A DNA stretch of 64,000 nt from Eustoma russellianum (taxonomy: Eukaryota; Streptophyta; Magnoliopsida; Gentianales; Gentianaceae). Position 1 is the first letter of the stretch. Each line of letters opens with the position of its first letter. Position numbers and translations under genes: made by a program. This document shows, piece after piece, positions 1 through 10,044 of the stretch. Under the pieces are notes generated by a model. The model saw only the letters and a program-made list of their open reading frames with translations. It was not told the DNA's origin and ran no database searches. The stretch covers positions 20,226,122 to 20,290,121 of the forward strand of contig AP025069.1 of assembly GCA_036186865.1 (NCBI GenBank), written 5' to 3'.

Positions 1-1040
1 CGCAATTGTATTTACGTTCTGGGCTGATCACTGACCTGCTGACCTCGACACCTCAGCACAACCAACAGTTGTGCTCTCATCCGCACAGCAATGCTTAGCA
101 CGACAGAGCTGCAGAACAACGAATGTCCTCATCCAAACAGCAGAGCTCAGCACAAAGCAGAGCTCAACAAGGCAACACTGCAGAACAACGAATGTTCTCA
201 GCACAACAGCGCTTAGCACAAAGTAGAGCTCAACACAACAACACTGTATACCAACAGTGCTGCGATCTCCCATGGTCAGATGGGCTCAGCACAAAGCAGA
301 GCTCAGCTCGGCAATAACTTCAACAGCTCAGCTGAGAAGAAATCCGAGGTTAGTCCATGACTCTGTCCTTACGACGCATTGCTCCGGTATACTGTGTCCA
401 ACCAGAGGAGCAACCGTCTCCCAGGATACAACGGAGGTCAGTTCAGACGAGCGACACTACAGCGTTGAACTCTACAAACATGTTAAGATGTCATGAAACT
501 TCTTGGTATACTGATGCAGAGTGTTGTATGAAGGAGAAAATGAATATGCAGCGAGGGAGATTACAGAGAAAGAGAAGAACTTTAGAATTGTTCTGAGTGC
601 GTGTGTCCAGAGAGGTCACCTTCGGCCACTATTTATAGGGAAATTCTGAGGTTAGCCTGTTACAGTCAATCCAATCTCAGCCGTAGGATCAGATACCAGC
701 TCTGCCTGAACCATTGGATCAGATAACCATGCCAGATCTGCCTGCAGCCGTCAGATCAACTAATTGTTCAATCTGAGCTGTCAGATCATAACAAATTCAG
801 GTCAGCTCGGCCGGTTAAATCTGAATAACTTTTCAAATTTTAACCTTATCTTATCTCAACAACCTGGAGAGTTTGAACTGAAACAAACTCCACCTCGGCT
901 GACAAGATCCGATCCGGTGTTACATGACCCGACCTGCAGTCTGCTACCTGAGCCCACGCCCAGGTACGGCCGAGCTGAGCTGACTTTTTTCTCTTTACTT
1001 TGAGCATTACTTTCTCATTCACCCGGTAATGGAATCGAGT
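1..1040 (-). repeat. LTR-like relic with TATA box and 69-bp imperfect tandem repeat
   Basis: No protein could be supported. Read on the minus strand, the stretch looks like the U3-R-U5 of a Gypsy-type LTR: a GC-rich part with many GCCGAG/GAGCTGAGCT words, a TATAAAT box at 631-637, then a pyrimidine-rich leader. Between about 111 and 320 on the plus strand an AGCAGAGCTCAGCACAAAG-type unit recurs with a period near 69 bp. The GCCGAG word style resembles the Gypsy LTRs at 39381 and 44907, but I see no long match. The element runs off the left edge, so its ends are unknown. Confidence 0.4.
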
Positions 1041-1386
1041 GATTCAAAAGCCTGCAATTATCTACTCGTCGCGTAGATAATTAAAGACTCATTAATTTCC
1101 ACTCATCACTAGTGAAACTAATCATAATATTAGCTCAAAGTACGTCGCTAACTGCAGTTTTGCAACTTGACCCAATTTTAATTTCTTTCCAATTTCTCCA
1201 ACAAAGTACCAGTCCATATTAGCATGTACATGACCTAAGTAAAACTTAAGAATTTTTTAGTTTTGTCCTAGAAAGATGAAAGCCAAAAAATTTTGCAGTT
1301 ATCTTAGATTGCAAGATTTAAATAATGCAATTCACATTGCTAATATATGAACCATGTAATTTTCATATATCAGATACGTATCTTGA
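1041..1386. other. AT-rich flank with no recognisable feature
   Basis: AT-rich sequence between the LTR-like relic and the LINE target duplication. I see no ORF, repeat or RNA gene in it. Confidence 0.5.
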
Positions 1387-1503
1387 AGCGCATGAGCTGT
1401 TTTTTTTTTTTGGTTAAAATGTAAATATTTGCATTTAACCAAGGATCAAAATAGATCAAGTCTTTACATGTACATTGGCATACCCAGGATGTGAAGCATA
1501 CGA

Positions 1504-4500
1504 TCATAAAAAGCTTACTATTCCATACATAAGTCTAAATACAAAAGTAGTAATCTTATGCGCAACATCCCGGACAATAGGAGCTTGATCTTCAAAAACT
1601 TTTAAGTTTCTAACTTGCCATATATGGTAGATCGTGGAGGAGAGCATCGCTTTGAGGAACTTTGATCTAACACTCTTTTTACGAAGGTGATTCCGACACC
1701 ACACTAACATGGAGGCCATTGTGGAGAACCTTGTAGAGATGTCAATAGTAGGCAAAATAAGGTCCCATAGTTGCTTTGAGAAGTGACAGCCGAAGAAAAG
1801 ATGGTTAGTTGACTCCAAGGCATATCCGCAAAGAGGGCAACTCAAGTCCGTAGCAATGAATTTAAGATTATCTCTTGTAGGAAGACGGTTCAAAGCAGCT
1901 AACCATAGGATAAAAGAATGCTTGGGCGCATTAGAAGATGCCCAGACCATGTTGGACCACCTAACTTTATTTCCCTTTTGCCTAAGTGCGTCATAAGCCT
2001 TCTTTGTACAAAAAACTCCCGCCTTGGACCACGATGCAAGGACCGCGGAGCAGATCTCCTTAGGGCCATATAAACTACGGATGGAATCCCTGATATTCAT
2101 CAATTTTTTCAACAAAGGTGAGCTCTTAGACTTGATATTAAGTTCCCAAATTCCGTTGTGTAGGTCATAATAATGATGAATCCACCGAACCCATAATGTG
2201 TCCTTTTTGGAATGTAAATTCCAAAGGTGCTTTGCTAATAAAGCATTATTCCAAGCTGACAAGTCGAAGAGACCCAAGCCACCTTCTAGTTTTGGTTTGC
2301 AAATAGCTTTCCAAGAGACCCAAGCTTTCTTTGTGTTTGCATCCTTCGCACCCCACAGAAAACATCTAGCAATTTTCTCAATTTGCTTCTGCACATTGGA
2401 TGGGATTGGAAGGATACCCATCCAAAATGCATGAACACCATAGAGGACGCTCCTAATCAATTCAACTCGGCCAGCATATGAAAGAGTCTTAGAATTCCAC
2501 AAGGCCACAAAGGAGGCAATTTTTCGGATGTAAGTCCCAAAATGAGCAAGCTGAAGGGCATACCCAGCAATGGGAATGCCCAAAAAGCGGACTGGGAAGC
2601 TGCCTTTAGATAGGCCCGATAGATCCAGGAGTCGATTGCAATTAAGCTGCGTAATACCTGAGAAGTAGACCTCTGACTTGGAAAGGTTGGCGGATAAACC
2701 AGAAACAGAACCAAAATCTCGAATGGTATCCATGATCAGTTTGACTGAAGTCTCATCACCCCCGTGAGAATAGTATAAGATCGTCTGCAAAAGCCAAATG
2801 AGTTATCTTGAGTACGCCACATTTAGGGTGAAAGTTGAAATCATCGTGAAAGTGAAGAGCCTTGAGCATTCTCGAGAGGTATTCCATTCCAAGGACAAAT
2901 AAGAAAGGCGAGATTGGATCTCCTTGCCTTAGCCCCCGATGCCCCCACAAAGAAACCTTCCAAAGAACCATTGATGGAGATAGAGAAGGAAGTGGTGGAA
3001 ACGCACTCCATTATCCAACTAACAAAAGTAAGAGGGAAGCCAAGCCCTTTAAGGACTTGCTCCAAGAATGTCCATGAGATAGAGTCAAAAGCCTTTTTGA
3101 TATCGATTTTTATCATACATTTGGGAGAAGAATGCTTTCTCCCGTAGTGTCTAATCAATTCTTGGACCAACAATATGTTTTCGGCCATGGATCTTCCAGA
3201 GATAAAACCGGCTTGAGCCTCATCAACTAGTTTACCCATAACACGAGCAAGCCTATTTGCAATGATTTTTGAGATAGATTTGTACACCACATTACACAAA
3301 GAGATAGGTCTATATTCACCAACCTTAGAAGCATTTGCCGTTTTGGGGATGAGAGCAATAATGGCATGGTTGAGTTGCTTAAGCAATTTGCCATTCCGAA
3401 AGAATTCTAGAATGGCATTAGTAGTGTCTTCGCCCACAATAGGCCATGCTTTGATGAAGAATTCCGAGGTATATCCATACGGACCGGGCGATTTATCCCT
3501 ACCAATGCTAAAGATTGCATCCTTTATTTCTTGAGTAGAGATCGGCTCAATCAAAGAATGGCCATCATTTAAATTAAGCAAAGGACCTCTTAGAAGAACT
3601 TCCATTTGAACCGGAGTAGTGAAGACCTCAGAGCCAAGAAGATCCTTATAAAACTCAATGAATTCTTTGGAGATGGCTTGAGATGAAGTAGCAAAAGAAC
3701 CATCATTTCTCTCAACCGATAGGATTCTACTTCTGACCATACTTTTTTTAATCCAAGAATGAAAGAATTTTGTGCATCTATCCCCCAACCTTATATGTAG
3801 ACCTTTGGCTTTTTGGGAGAGGTAGCTCTTTTCCCACTTAAGCAATTGCATTGTGTAGTTTCTTTGTTCGCTAATTCTGTTTGAGAGACTTGTGTCGTTT
3901 GAACCTTGCAGAAATAATCCTTGAAGAGTGTCAAGGCATTCCTTTGATCTTTTAACTCTTTCAGAGATGTGAGAGAAGTGAAGGCAATTCAACCTTTTAA
4001 GAGAAGGCTTAAGAGCCTTAAGGTTTTTGCAAAGCCGAAACATATGAGTACCACGAATGATGGGGTTCCAAATGCTTTGAACCAATGAATAGAAGTCTGC
4101 ATGAGAAGTCCACATATTATAGAATTTGAAGGGCACATTGCTCCTAAAGTCAGCATGGACCAAAGACAAAATAATAGGCGAATGATCCGAAATACTCCCA
4201 GCGACCGGATAATGTGCTGAAGAACTAGGGAAGAAATCCAACCACCTTTCATTGACAAGAACATGGTCTAGCCGTGATTTAATGCTACCATTCGTCCAAG
4301 TAAATTTGCATCCCGAATTACGCAACTCGACCAAATTGCATGAAGAACAAAACTCCAAAGGATCTCTCAACTCGTAAGCCGCCACTTCTCTGCCATTCAC
4401 CCTTTCATTCTCATTAAAAACGGAGTTGAAGTCCCCTAAAATTGCCCAAGGATCAGTAGAGATTTGAGCAGATTTAAGGGATTCCCACATACTTGCCCTC

Positions 4501-4757
4501 TCTGAAACCCGATTAAATCCGTAGACAAAAGAGGCCCAGAATGTATGCCGAGATGAAAGCGACACCACACAGCAATGAATAACTTGCTCAGTCAAAAACT
4601 CCACATATAATTTCACACTCAAGGGGTTCCAAAAGACAATTATACGACTAGCATTATGCAGATTAAAATTGTGAGAGTACTCCCAACCCAGGAAGGTGGA
4701 CCTTATCATCAAAGAGAAATTTGCTGTAGAGAGCTTGGTTTCCAATATAAGATCCAA
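1504..4757 (-). pseudogene. LINE ORF2: endonuclease-reverse transcriptase-zf-RVT, frameshifted
   Basis: Remnant of the LINE replicase. Endonuclease residues begin at an LETKL motif and include WAILGDFN and the SDHSPI motif of the EEP family, but the N-terminal third is gone. The reverse transcriptase shows ALIPK, EYRPISLCN, KIDIKKAFDSISW, GLRQGDPISPFLF and the catalytic FADD (F in place of Y is common in plant L1s). The C-terminal zf-RVT module has the WxxxxNxLPTRDNL and CPLCG...ESTNHLFFGC pattern. Frame changes near 2980 (after the FDS block) and near 2770 (after FADD) split it into three pieces. RNA-directed DNA synthesis is its family role; this copy cannot make an intact enzyme. Confidence 0.9.
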
Positions 4758-5658
4758 TAACGCTTAGCCTCGAATCTTTCCATAGTGACAGGGGAAGTTT
4801 ATGCAATTTTATCCAAACAGGGACAATGCTCATCTCTTCATATCCAAAATTAAAGAACACAGGTATTTTTTTAAGCATTAGAGGTCTACCATTAGTGAAA
4901 TAAGGACCTCCCGAAAGGACAATTGAAACATCATCAACAGTGTCAAATTCAAATATAATCCAACCAGATTGGTGTAGCTGGAATTTTACCTGCACTTTCC
5001 ATTCCTTACAGAGCAATTTCAGCGAATTCATGCCAGGGAAAGCGCCTCCAAAGCAGCCTATGAGGCATTTTTCGCACTCCTTGTCTTCTTCAAATTCTGA
5101 TTCTTCAAACGACGGGCCGTCTGAAGAAGTTGGAATTTTCTGCAGTTTGTTTCCATTTTCTGCCTTTCTGTTATCCTTGAATAAAGAGTTCCATCTTCTA
5201 TTTTTTTCAAACCCAACAGGCTGCTCCATCGGAAGAGGGTTCACAGTAGAGAAGGGGACAGCTACAGGGGGCGGAGCAAGAAATTCAGCAGGAAGGGGAA
5301 GCTCTGTGGACAAAGGGACTGAATCCAAACATTCAGGAAGAACAGCCGGAGTCCGCAATGTTTGACTCACCGGAGGGGCAGGCGGCGGAACAGAGTGGTC
5401 AGCAGGAGAGAAATTCGGAGGAAAAGTAGGTAGAACCGAGATGGTGTGGACAGAAGGAGGTAGAGACGCACATTCCAGAACAGAGCAACTCATGGTAGAG
5501 GTATTTTCTTTCTCTGCATTCTCAGGCAAATTACCTTCCAGATCTTGGGTCTTTACTGTCAAATTCTTTGGAGGCGAAATGAGGTCATATTCCCCAATCT
5601 TAAAGGGATTCTTCACAATATTCTTTGATTCTTTCTTTCCATGCTTGGATTTTGTCAT
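4663..5658 (-). pseudogene. LINE ORF1 remnant with DUF4283 domain
   Basis: N-terminal ORF of the LINE, starting with a Lys-rich MTKSKHGKK segment, then a long Pro/Ser-rich low-complexity stretch, then a DUF4283 domain (GCFGGAFPG, GWIIFEFDTVDDV, GGPYFTNGRPLMLKK, VPVWIKLHKLPLSLW) of the kind that binds RNA in plant L1 ORF1 proteins. The family normally continues into a CCHC knuckle. Here the reading frame runs through a deletion junction near 4745 into endonuclease sequence in the wrong frame and stops about 25 residues later. Confidence 0.8.
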
Positions 5659-5797
5659 CTTGGACCTTGAATTGCAGCAACGATGGGTGCAGCGGCAATG
5701 GAGAGAAGAGGAGGCTTCAGGAGCCCTAGAGGGTTTCTCCCTCTACAATCTCTCTCATCCCGTAAGATTTTTGCACGACTTAGCGCATGAGCTGTTT

Positions 5798-6640
5798 GTG
5801 AGTATGTAAAAAGTCGCATTACACTTCTAACAGTACACACGAAGGGCCTCGTGTACAAAGAACTAAGAACTACAAAGAACTAAGAACTACAGGTCACACA
5901 ACCGCATTAATTCTCAGATTTCTTTATTATTGCTCCCATGACATAGTACATTTATTACTTGGGTTGGGATTTACTCCAAAAGTTTAAGTTCGAATCCATA
6001 GACATTCACAGTGTGGATGCTCCACTGGTGCTAGGCCGAAGGCATAGTTTGCAGGGACACGTTGTGTGGATCACTGCGTACGTCCTCACCCAACCTAGGA
6101 GACCGCTAAGCTTCTAATTGACATCCTTTACGATGCTCATTGGAGCTAGGACGGTAGGAGCCCCGTGGTGGGTTGTATGACAAATTCTCAGATTTATGTC
6201 AGCTGTATATTCGTTACAGCGACAAGTACACTCTACTTTGTCTTTTTATTTAAAATCGCTTTTTATCTGCTCATTACGTTTTAAAAACTATGATCAACTT
6301 AGTTTCATATAGTGAATTATAAAATACGTTTAAGCATGGCCCTGGACCTCAACGATCTCTATATGTTACGGGGATGGGGACAGTCATTTAGTAAAAATTA
6401 TATTCTCAATTGTCTTAGTTTATTAATCTATACTCAATTAATATAAAAATACAACAATGATATAGAACCATCATAAAATGATCGATTATGGCTGGACATA
6501 ATTGTAGAACTTTTAGAAATAAAGATTAGACAATTAAAACATGTTATGTTCAGTGATGTCGGGTCAACAAGAAGTGTTCAGAAAGCAAAGACAACATATG
6601 ATTTTTAACGTTGATGAATCGAAATAATTACCTGTTAGTC
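5798..6640. other. Intergenic stretch with short duplications, no gene
   Basis: No coding region seen. A 17-nt unit (CAAAGAACTAAGAACTA) is duplicated at about 5857-5890. A B-box-like GTTCGAATCC occurs near 5989 and could belong to a decayed tRNA-derived SINE, but no convincing A box or target duplication accompanies it. Confidence 0.4.
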
Positions 6641-7221
6641 AACAACAGTCAACGATAGATTTCGGGCATAAAGTGTTAAAGTCCCGCAGGTCAGCACAAA
6701 AGCACTGTTGATCAGCCAAACTACACTTCGGTTATACTCTTATCATCAAGGGTTTGCATCCCGGCATCCGGTCTGAACTGCAGCTCGGCGAGGACGCACT
6801 TATTAACAATCTTCCTAAAGTATATTGAAATGTCTAAGGCAAAATCCACTATAAATCCTATTCAGCTCGGCCACGTGCCTGAGTCGGGCTGACACTTGTT
6901 GATACATGGGCAAGAATTGTAGAAGTAAAGGCTTGCATAACACTCCAGAACTCTATCTCGGTCATAACACTAAAACTCACAAACTCAGTGAGATCATTTT
7001 CAGGTTTTATCTAAACCTATATTCCAGCATAAATTGCATAGGCAAAATACTCATAACTGACTTAAGCGTCGGAGGGTTTTTCCCGGGGCAGCGTCCTGGG
7101 ACCTCTAACGTTTTTCTTCTTTCTCAGGCTCCATAAACAGATTCATACAGAAGATTAACGGCATACTTTTCGGGTCATCTCTGATCCACCCGGTGAGCGA
7201 TCTCGGCCTCATCAAACGTGT
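6641..7221 (-). repeat. Diverged Gypsy LTR fragment related to the LTRs at 39381 and 44907
   Basis: Plus-strand 7050-7130 (CATAACTGACTTAAGCGTC, GAGGGTTTTTCCCGGG, GCGTCCTGGGACC) is the reverse complement of 39470-39550 inside the young Gypsy LTR. Surrounding sequence keeps CAGCTCGG/GCCGAG words but has diverged. No internal coding region is attached. It is an older relative of the Gypsy element, truncated on both sides, and was later hit by the retroposed insert at 7237. Confidence 0.65.
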
Positions 7222-7236
7222 TTCGGGGTGTGTGTC

Positions 7237-7758
7237 TTTTTTTTTGTTGAAGTACGGGCGGTACTGTCCGAGGTTTTATTTAATGTATATGACTCTCACT
7301 TATAGCGGAGGAATACCGTGGTTACATAAAAGTCCTATATCAACGGGAGACTCTCCCAAATAAATAACTAGATTACATTAGTCTAGGAATGGCATATCCT
7401 GCGGAAGTAGACGGCCTTGTAATAACGGTGAAGCAGGGCTTTGAGATCCTCGATGATAAGCTCCCCATGCAGCATAACGGATAAGAAAACGGTTAAAAAA
7501 GATAAACGAAAGAAATAAGAGATCAAGCTGAAAGAGCAATAAGCAACATACCCACGTCACGTTGGTCAAATAGACCAAGGCAACTAGTCGATGAAATGAG
7601 CCAACTCAAGTGGGAGACATCCGACGTACATCCAAGTGGCCGCAGTTCCAAAACAAGTAAGTTAAAATTAGTATCAACAATATGTAAGTATAAACAGGAG
7701 GAATAACAAAGAAGTGAAGGCGTACCCATGTTGCCCCTTGACAAATAGACCACGGGCA
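7237..7758 (-). mobile_element. 5'-truncated poly(A)-tailed retroposed insert (LINE 3' end or retrocopy)
   Basis: Minus-strand insert ending in a poly(A) tail (T-run 7237-7245) preceded by an AATAAA-containing 3' end. It is flanked by near-identical direct repeats: TTCGGGGTGTGTGTC at 7222-7236 and the same with one extra C at 7759-7774. That is a target duplication of the LINE-machinery type. No protein motif is recognisable in the 522 bp, so the source could be a LINE 3' UTR or a cellular transcript. Confidence 0.6.
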
Positions 7759-7774
7759 TTCGGGGCTGTGTGTC

Positions 7775-8043
7775 CACACACACATATATATATATATTCA
7801 CAGAATTAAGCAATTTTAACATTCCAAACGATACAGTAAGCAAATGAAACTTATTTAATAAATAGATTACCTCTAATTGATTGACACCTTCTATTGTATC
7901 ATCTAACTTGATATTGTCTTTTGAGATACGCACAGCTTTGATGTCAAACTCATTTCAAGGTGTTACACGAACTATTTTCCTGTCTGACTCGTCTTTTTTG
8001 TGAACTCTACATCTTTGTCTCAAATGTTCTGAATAATGGTTGA
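7775..8043. repeat. CA/TA microsatellite and AT-rich flank
   Basis: A short (CA)n(TA)n run lies at about 7773-7798, directly after the retroposon's target duplication. The rest up to the CACTA target site shows no gene. Confidence 0.6.
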
Positions 8044-8046
8044 ATA

Positions 8047-8470
8047 CACCACAAAAAGAATTTCGTTTACCGACGAAAAATTCACTGACGAACCATTATT
8101 CGTCGGTGTTGCGTCGGTACTTTGTGACGCATTTGCGATACACTTGTTTTCGTCGTTAATTGCGACGAAAATACGATGAAAGGCATTGTCGCTAGCAGAA
8201 AAGTAGTCAGATTAATACGTTCGTCGGTGTTGTGTCGGTGGTGCGTCGCTATTCTGTATGTTTTATTCGTCGCTATGTAGTTTGTAGCCTTACGTCGCTA
8301 TATCGTAGCTACTTTGTCGCTAAAATTCCAGAACAATGATAAAATAAATTCGTCGGTGAGTAGGTTCTTGGCGTTGTGTATCGTCAGTTTTTTTGTCGAT
8401 GAAACCCGCATGTCGCAAACGTTTTGTTTTACTTTTCGTTCATATTCCGATTTGTCATTGTGTCATCGCA
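8047..8470 (+). repeat. CACTA left terminal inverted repeat and subterminal array
   Basis: The terminal inverted repeat starts at 8047. It is followed by closely spaced CGACGAA, TTCGTCGGT, GTCGCTA and GCGACG words in both orientations. In En/Spm elements such subterminal motifs bind the TNPA protein and define the transposition complex; that role is inferred here from position and density. Confidence 0.8.
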
Positions 8471-8618
8471 GATTCGTCGAGGATTAAACACGTGTATTAA
8501 TTAAGGAAAAAGAAAGCAATGATTGGGAAAAAAATTTATTAATTTAATAATAAGAATTTTACATTAAGAAACGAAAAATTAAAAAAAGAAATCTAAAAGA
8601 GAGGCGCAGAGAGGCCGT

Positions 8619-8951
8619 TCACTCTTCGTCATCGGAAGAAAGAGTGGCTGCCACATTATCTGCGAACTCTCTGAGGAGGCGCTTCAGTTTGGAATATCTG
8701 AATTTCAACTTCCGCAGCCTTCTAGTCATGCTGTGCAGTTGTCTCGACTGCTGTTGCATGTTTGCTATCAGCATACGGTAGTCGATATCCTATTCCGGCG
8801 TTTGTTCTCGAGCATCCTCTCGCGGTAGTGGGTCATACACAGATACGGAACCCTCCCGCTCAACCGATGGTGGTTGGGGAGGAGGCCCTTATGGCGGGGC
8901 ACTGTTTGCCCCTCCACCACGCCTTGGGGTTCTTCTAAAACGACGCAGCAT
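8619..8951 (-). pseudogene. Small antisense gene of the CACTA element, basic/helical, two nonsense codons
   Basis: Minus-strand frame of 111 codons, ATG at 8951-8949 and TGA at 8621-8619, too broken for an ORF caller. It begins MLRRFRRTPRRGGG, runs through a Pro-rich part (GPPPQPPS), then a helical Arg/Lys/Leu-rich segment (QQQSRQLHSMTRRLRKLK) and an acidic end (SSDDEE). In-frame TAA (8891-8889) and TAG (8792-8790) each need only one C-to-T change from Gln codons. The protein style, with a basic arm, a predicted coiled coil and an acidic tail, suggests a DNA- or partner-binding accessory factor. I do not recognise the family. AT-rich sequence to the left could be its 3' UTR. Confidence 0.5.
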
Positions 8952-9019
8952 ATTTTGATGTTTTATAACTTTGTATGTGTGTATATATATGTGCGGATGT
9001 TTGGTGTATAAATAGGTAA

Positions 9020-9490
9020 TTTTAGCGACGGTATAGCGACAAACTTGCGACGCATTCTTCGACCGTTGGGAATATGTGCGGGTGTGACGCTTCGTGCGAA
9101 TTAGCGACACAATTAGCGACGAATTCGCGACGAACTTTGTGCGGGCGGGACGATTGGTTCGAGTTAGCGACACACTTAGCGACGAATTAGCGACGCAAAC
9201 ACGTTCTAATGAACGGACACGGCGGCATAGCGACGCCGTAGCGACGCATTAGCGACGCAACATGAAATAGGTGTGACGGTTTGTTTGAGTTAGCAACACA
9301 CTTAGCGACAAATTAGCGACGTAAACACGTTCTAATGAACGGACACGGCGGCATAGCGACGCCGTAGCGACGCATTAGCGACGCTTCATGAAATAGGTGT
9401 GACGGTTCGTTTGAGTTAGCGACACACTTAGCGACGAATTAGCGACGCAACATGAAATAACGGTGTGCGTCGCTAGGGCATCGGTAACGC
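9020..9490 (+). repeat. Internal GCGACG-rich array with 126-bp tandem repeat
   Basis: GAGTTAGCGACACACTTAGC-type blocks start at 9161, 9287 and 9413, giving a 126-bp period with about 2.4 copies. Each unit contains several GCGACG or GCGACA words and ACACGTTCTAATGAACG. The motifs match the element's subterminal repeats, yet the array lies about 1 kb inside, between the antisense gene and the TNPD-like gene. Confidence 0.85.
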
Positions 9491-9900
9491 GTCGCTAATT
9501 TCAAATAAATTCACGCATCATTAATTCTCGTCGTTGTATTAAGTTTTGCGGATAATATGTTCTCGTCTTGTGGTTGTATTAAGTTTCGTCGATATGTTTT
9601 GTAGGTTCTCGTCTTAGTATTAAGTTTCGTCGGTATATAGTTGATGTTTAGTCGGTCAATTAGTCGTCTCAAATTTTTCTGAGCCACATTTCGTTTGTAT
9701 TTTAGCGTCGTCAAAATTCGTGAGAGATTAAACACGTGTTTAAATTAAGAAAACGAAAGCGATGATTAGAAAAATAAAACTTCATTAATATAAAATTATA
9801 AATTACAAAATATACTAGGACAATAATGGAAAAACTAATCTAAATGAATAACGGAGAGGAGCCATTCACTGTTCTCCCATTCTTCTCCAATTTCAAACAC
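9491..9900 (+). repeat. Degenerate duplicate of the CACTA left-end region
   Basis: Segments near 9725-9880 (GATTAAACACGTGTTTAAATT, AAAGCGATGATTAG, GGAGCCATTCACT) parallel 8480-8630 (GATTAAACACGTGTATTAATT, AAAGCAATGATTGG, AGGCCGTTCACTC) in the same order and orientation. The second copy thus repeats the 3' end of the small antisense gene and its flank. It looks like an old direct duplication inside the element and carries no open frame. Confidence 0.6.
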
Positions 9901-10044
9901 AAAAATCATAACTTTTCTACGAAAATATAGAAGGAAGAAATCTTGTTGTGTGAAATTTTGATGTTTTCCACCACCAAAAGATAGCTGTTGTTATTTTGAA
10001 GGTATAGCGAGAAAATAGATCCGAGGAGGAGCGATAGAAAGTGG

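Larger units (their letters stand above)
1387..5797 (-). mobile_element. L1-clade LINE with 16-bp target-site duplication and internal deletion
   Basis: Non-LTR retrotransposon on the minus strand. The 3' poly(A) shows as the T-run at about 1400-1411. The direct repeat AGCGCATGAGCTGTTT flanks it at 1387-1402 and 5782-5797, which is the expected target-site duplication. The body holds a DUF4283-type ORF1, an apurinic-endonuclease-like domain, a reverse transcriptase with FADD, and a C-terminal zf-RVT domain. At about 4.4 kb it is shorter than the usual 6 kb or more of plant L1 elements, because the end of ORF1 and the start of the endonuclease are missing. Frameshifts make it inactive. Confidence 0.9.

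Noticed and set aside
123..596. Overlapping small frames at the left edge
   Set aside because: They read through an imperfect 69-bp tandem repeat in an LTR-like region and carry no domain.
5940..6200. tRNA-derived SINE
   Set aside because: Only a B-box-like GTTCGAATCC is clear; no A box, poly(A) or target duplication.
9161..9465. CRISPR-like array
   Set aside because: The repeats are contiguous 126-bp tandem units without unique spacers, in a plant transposon.
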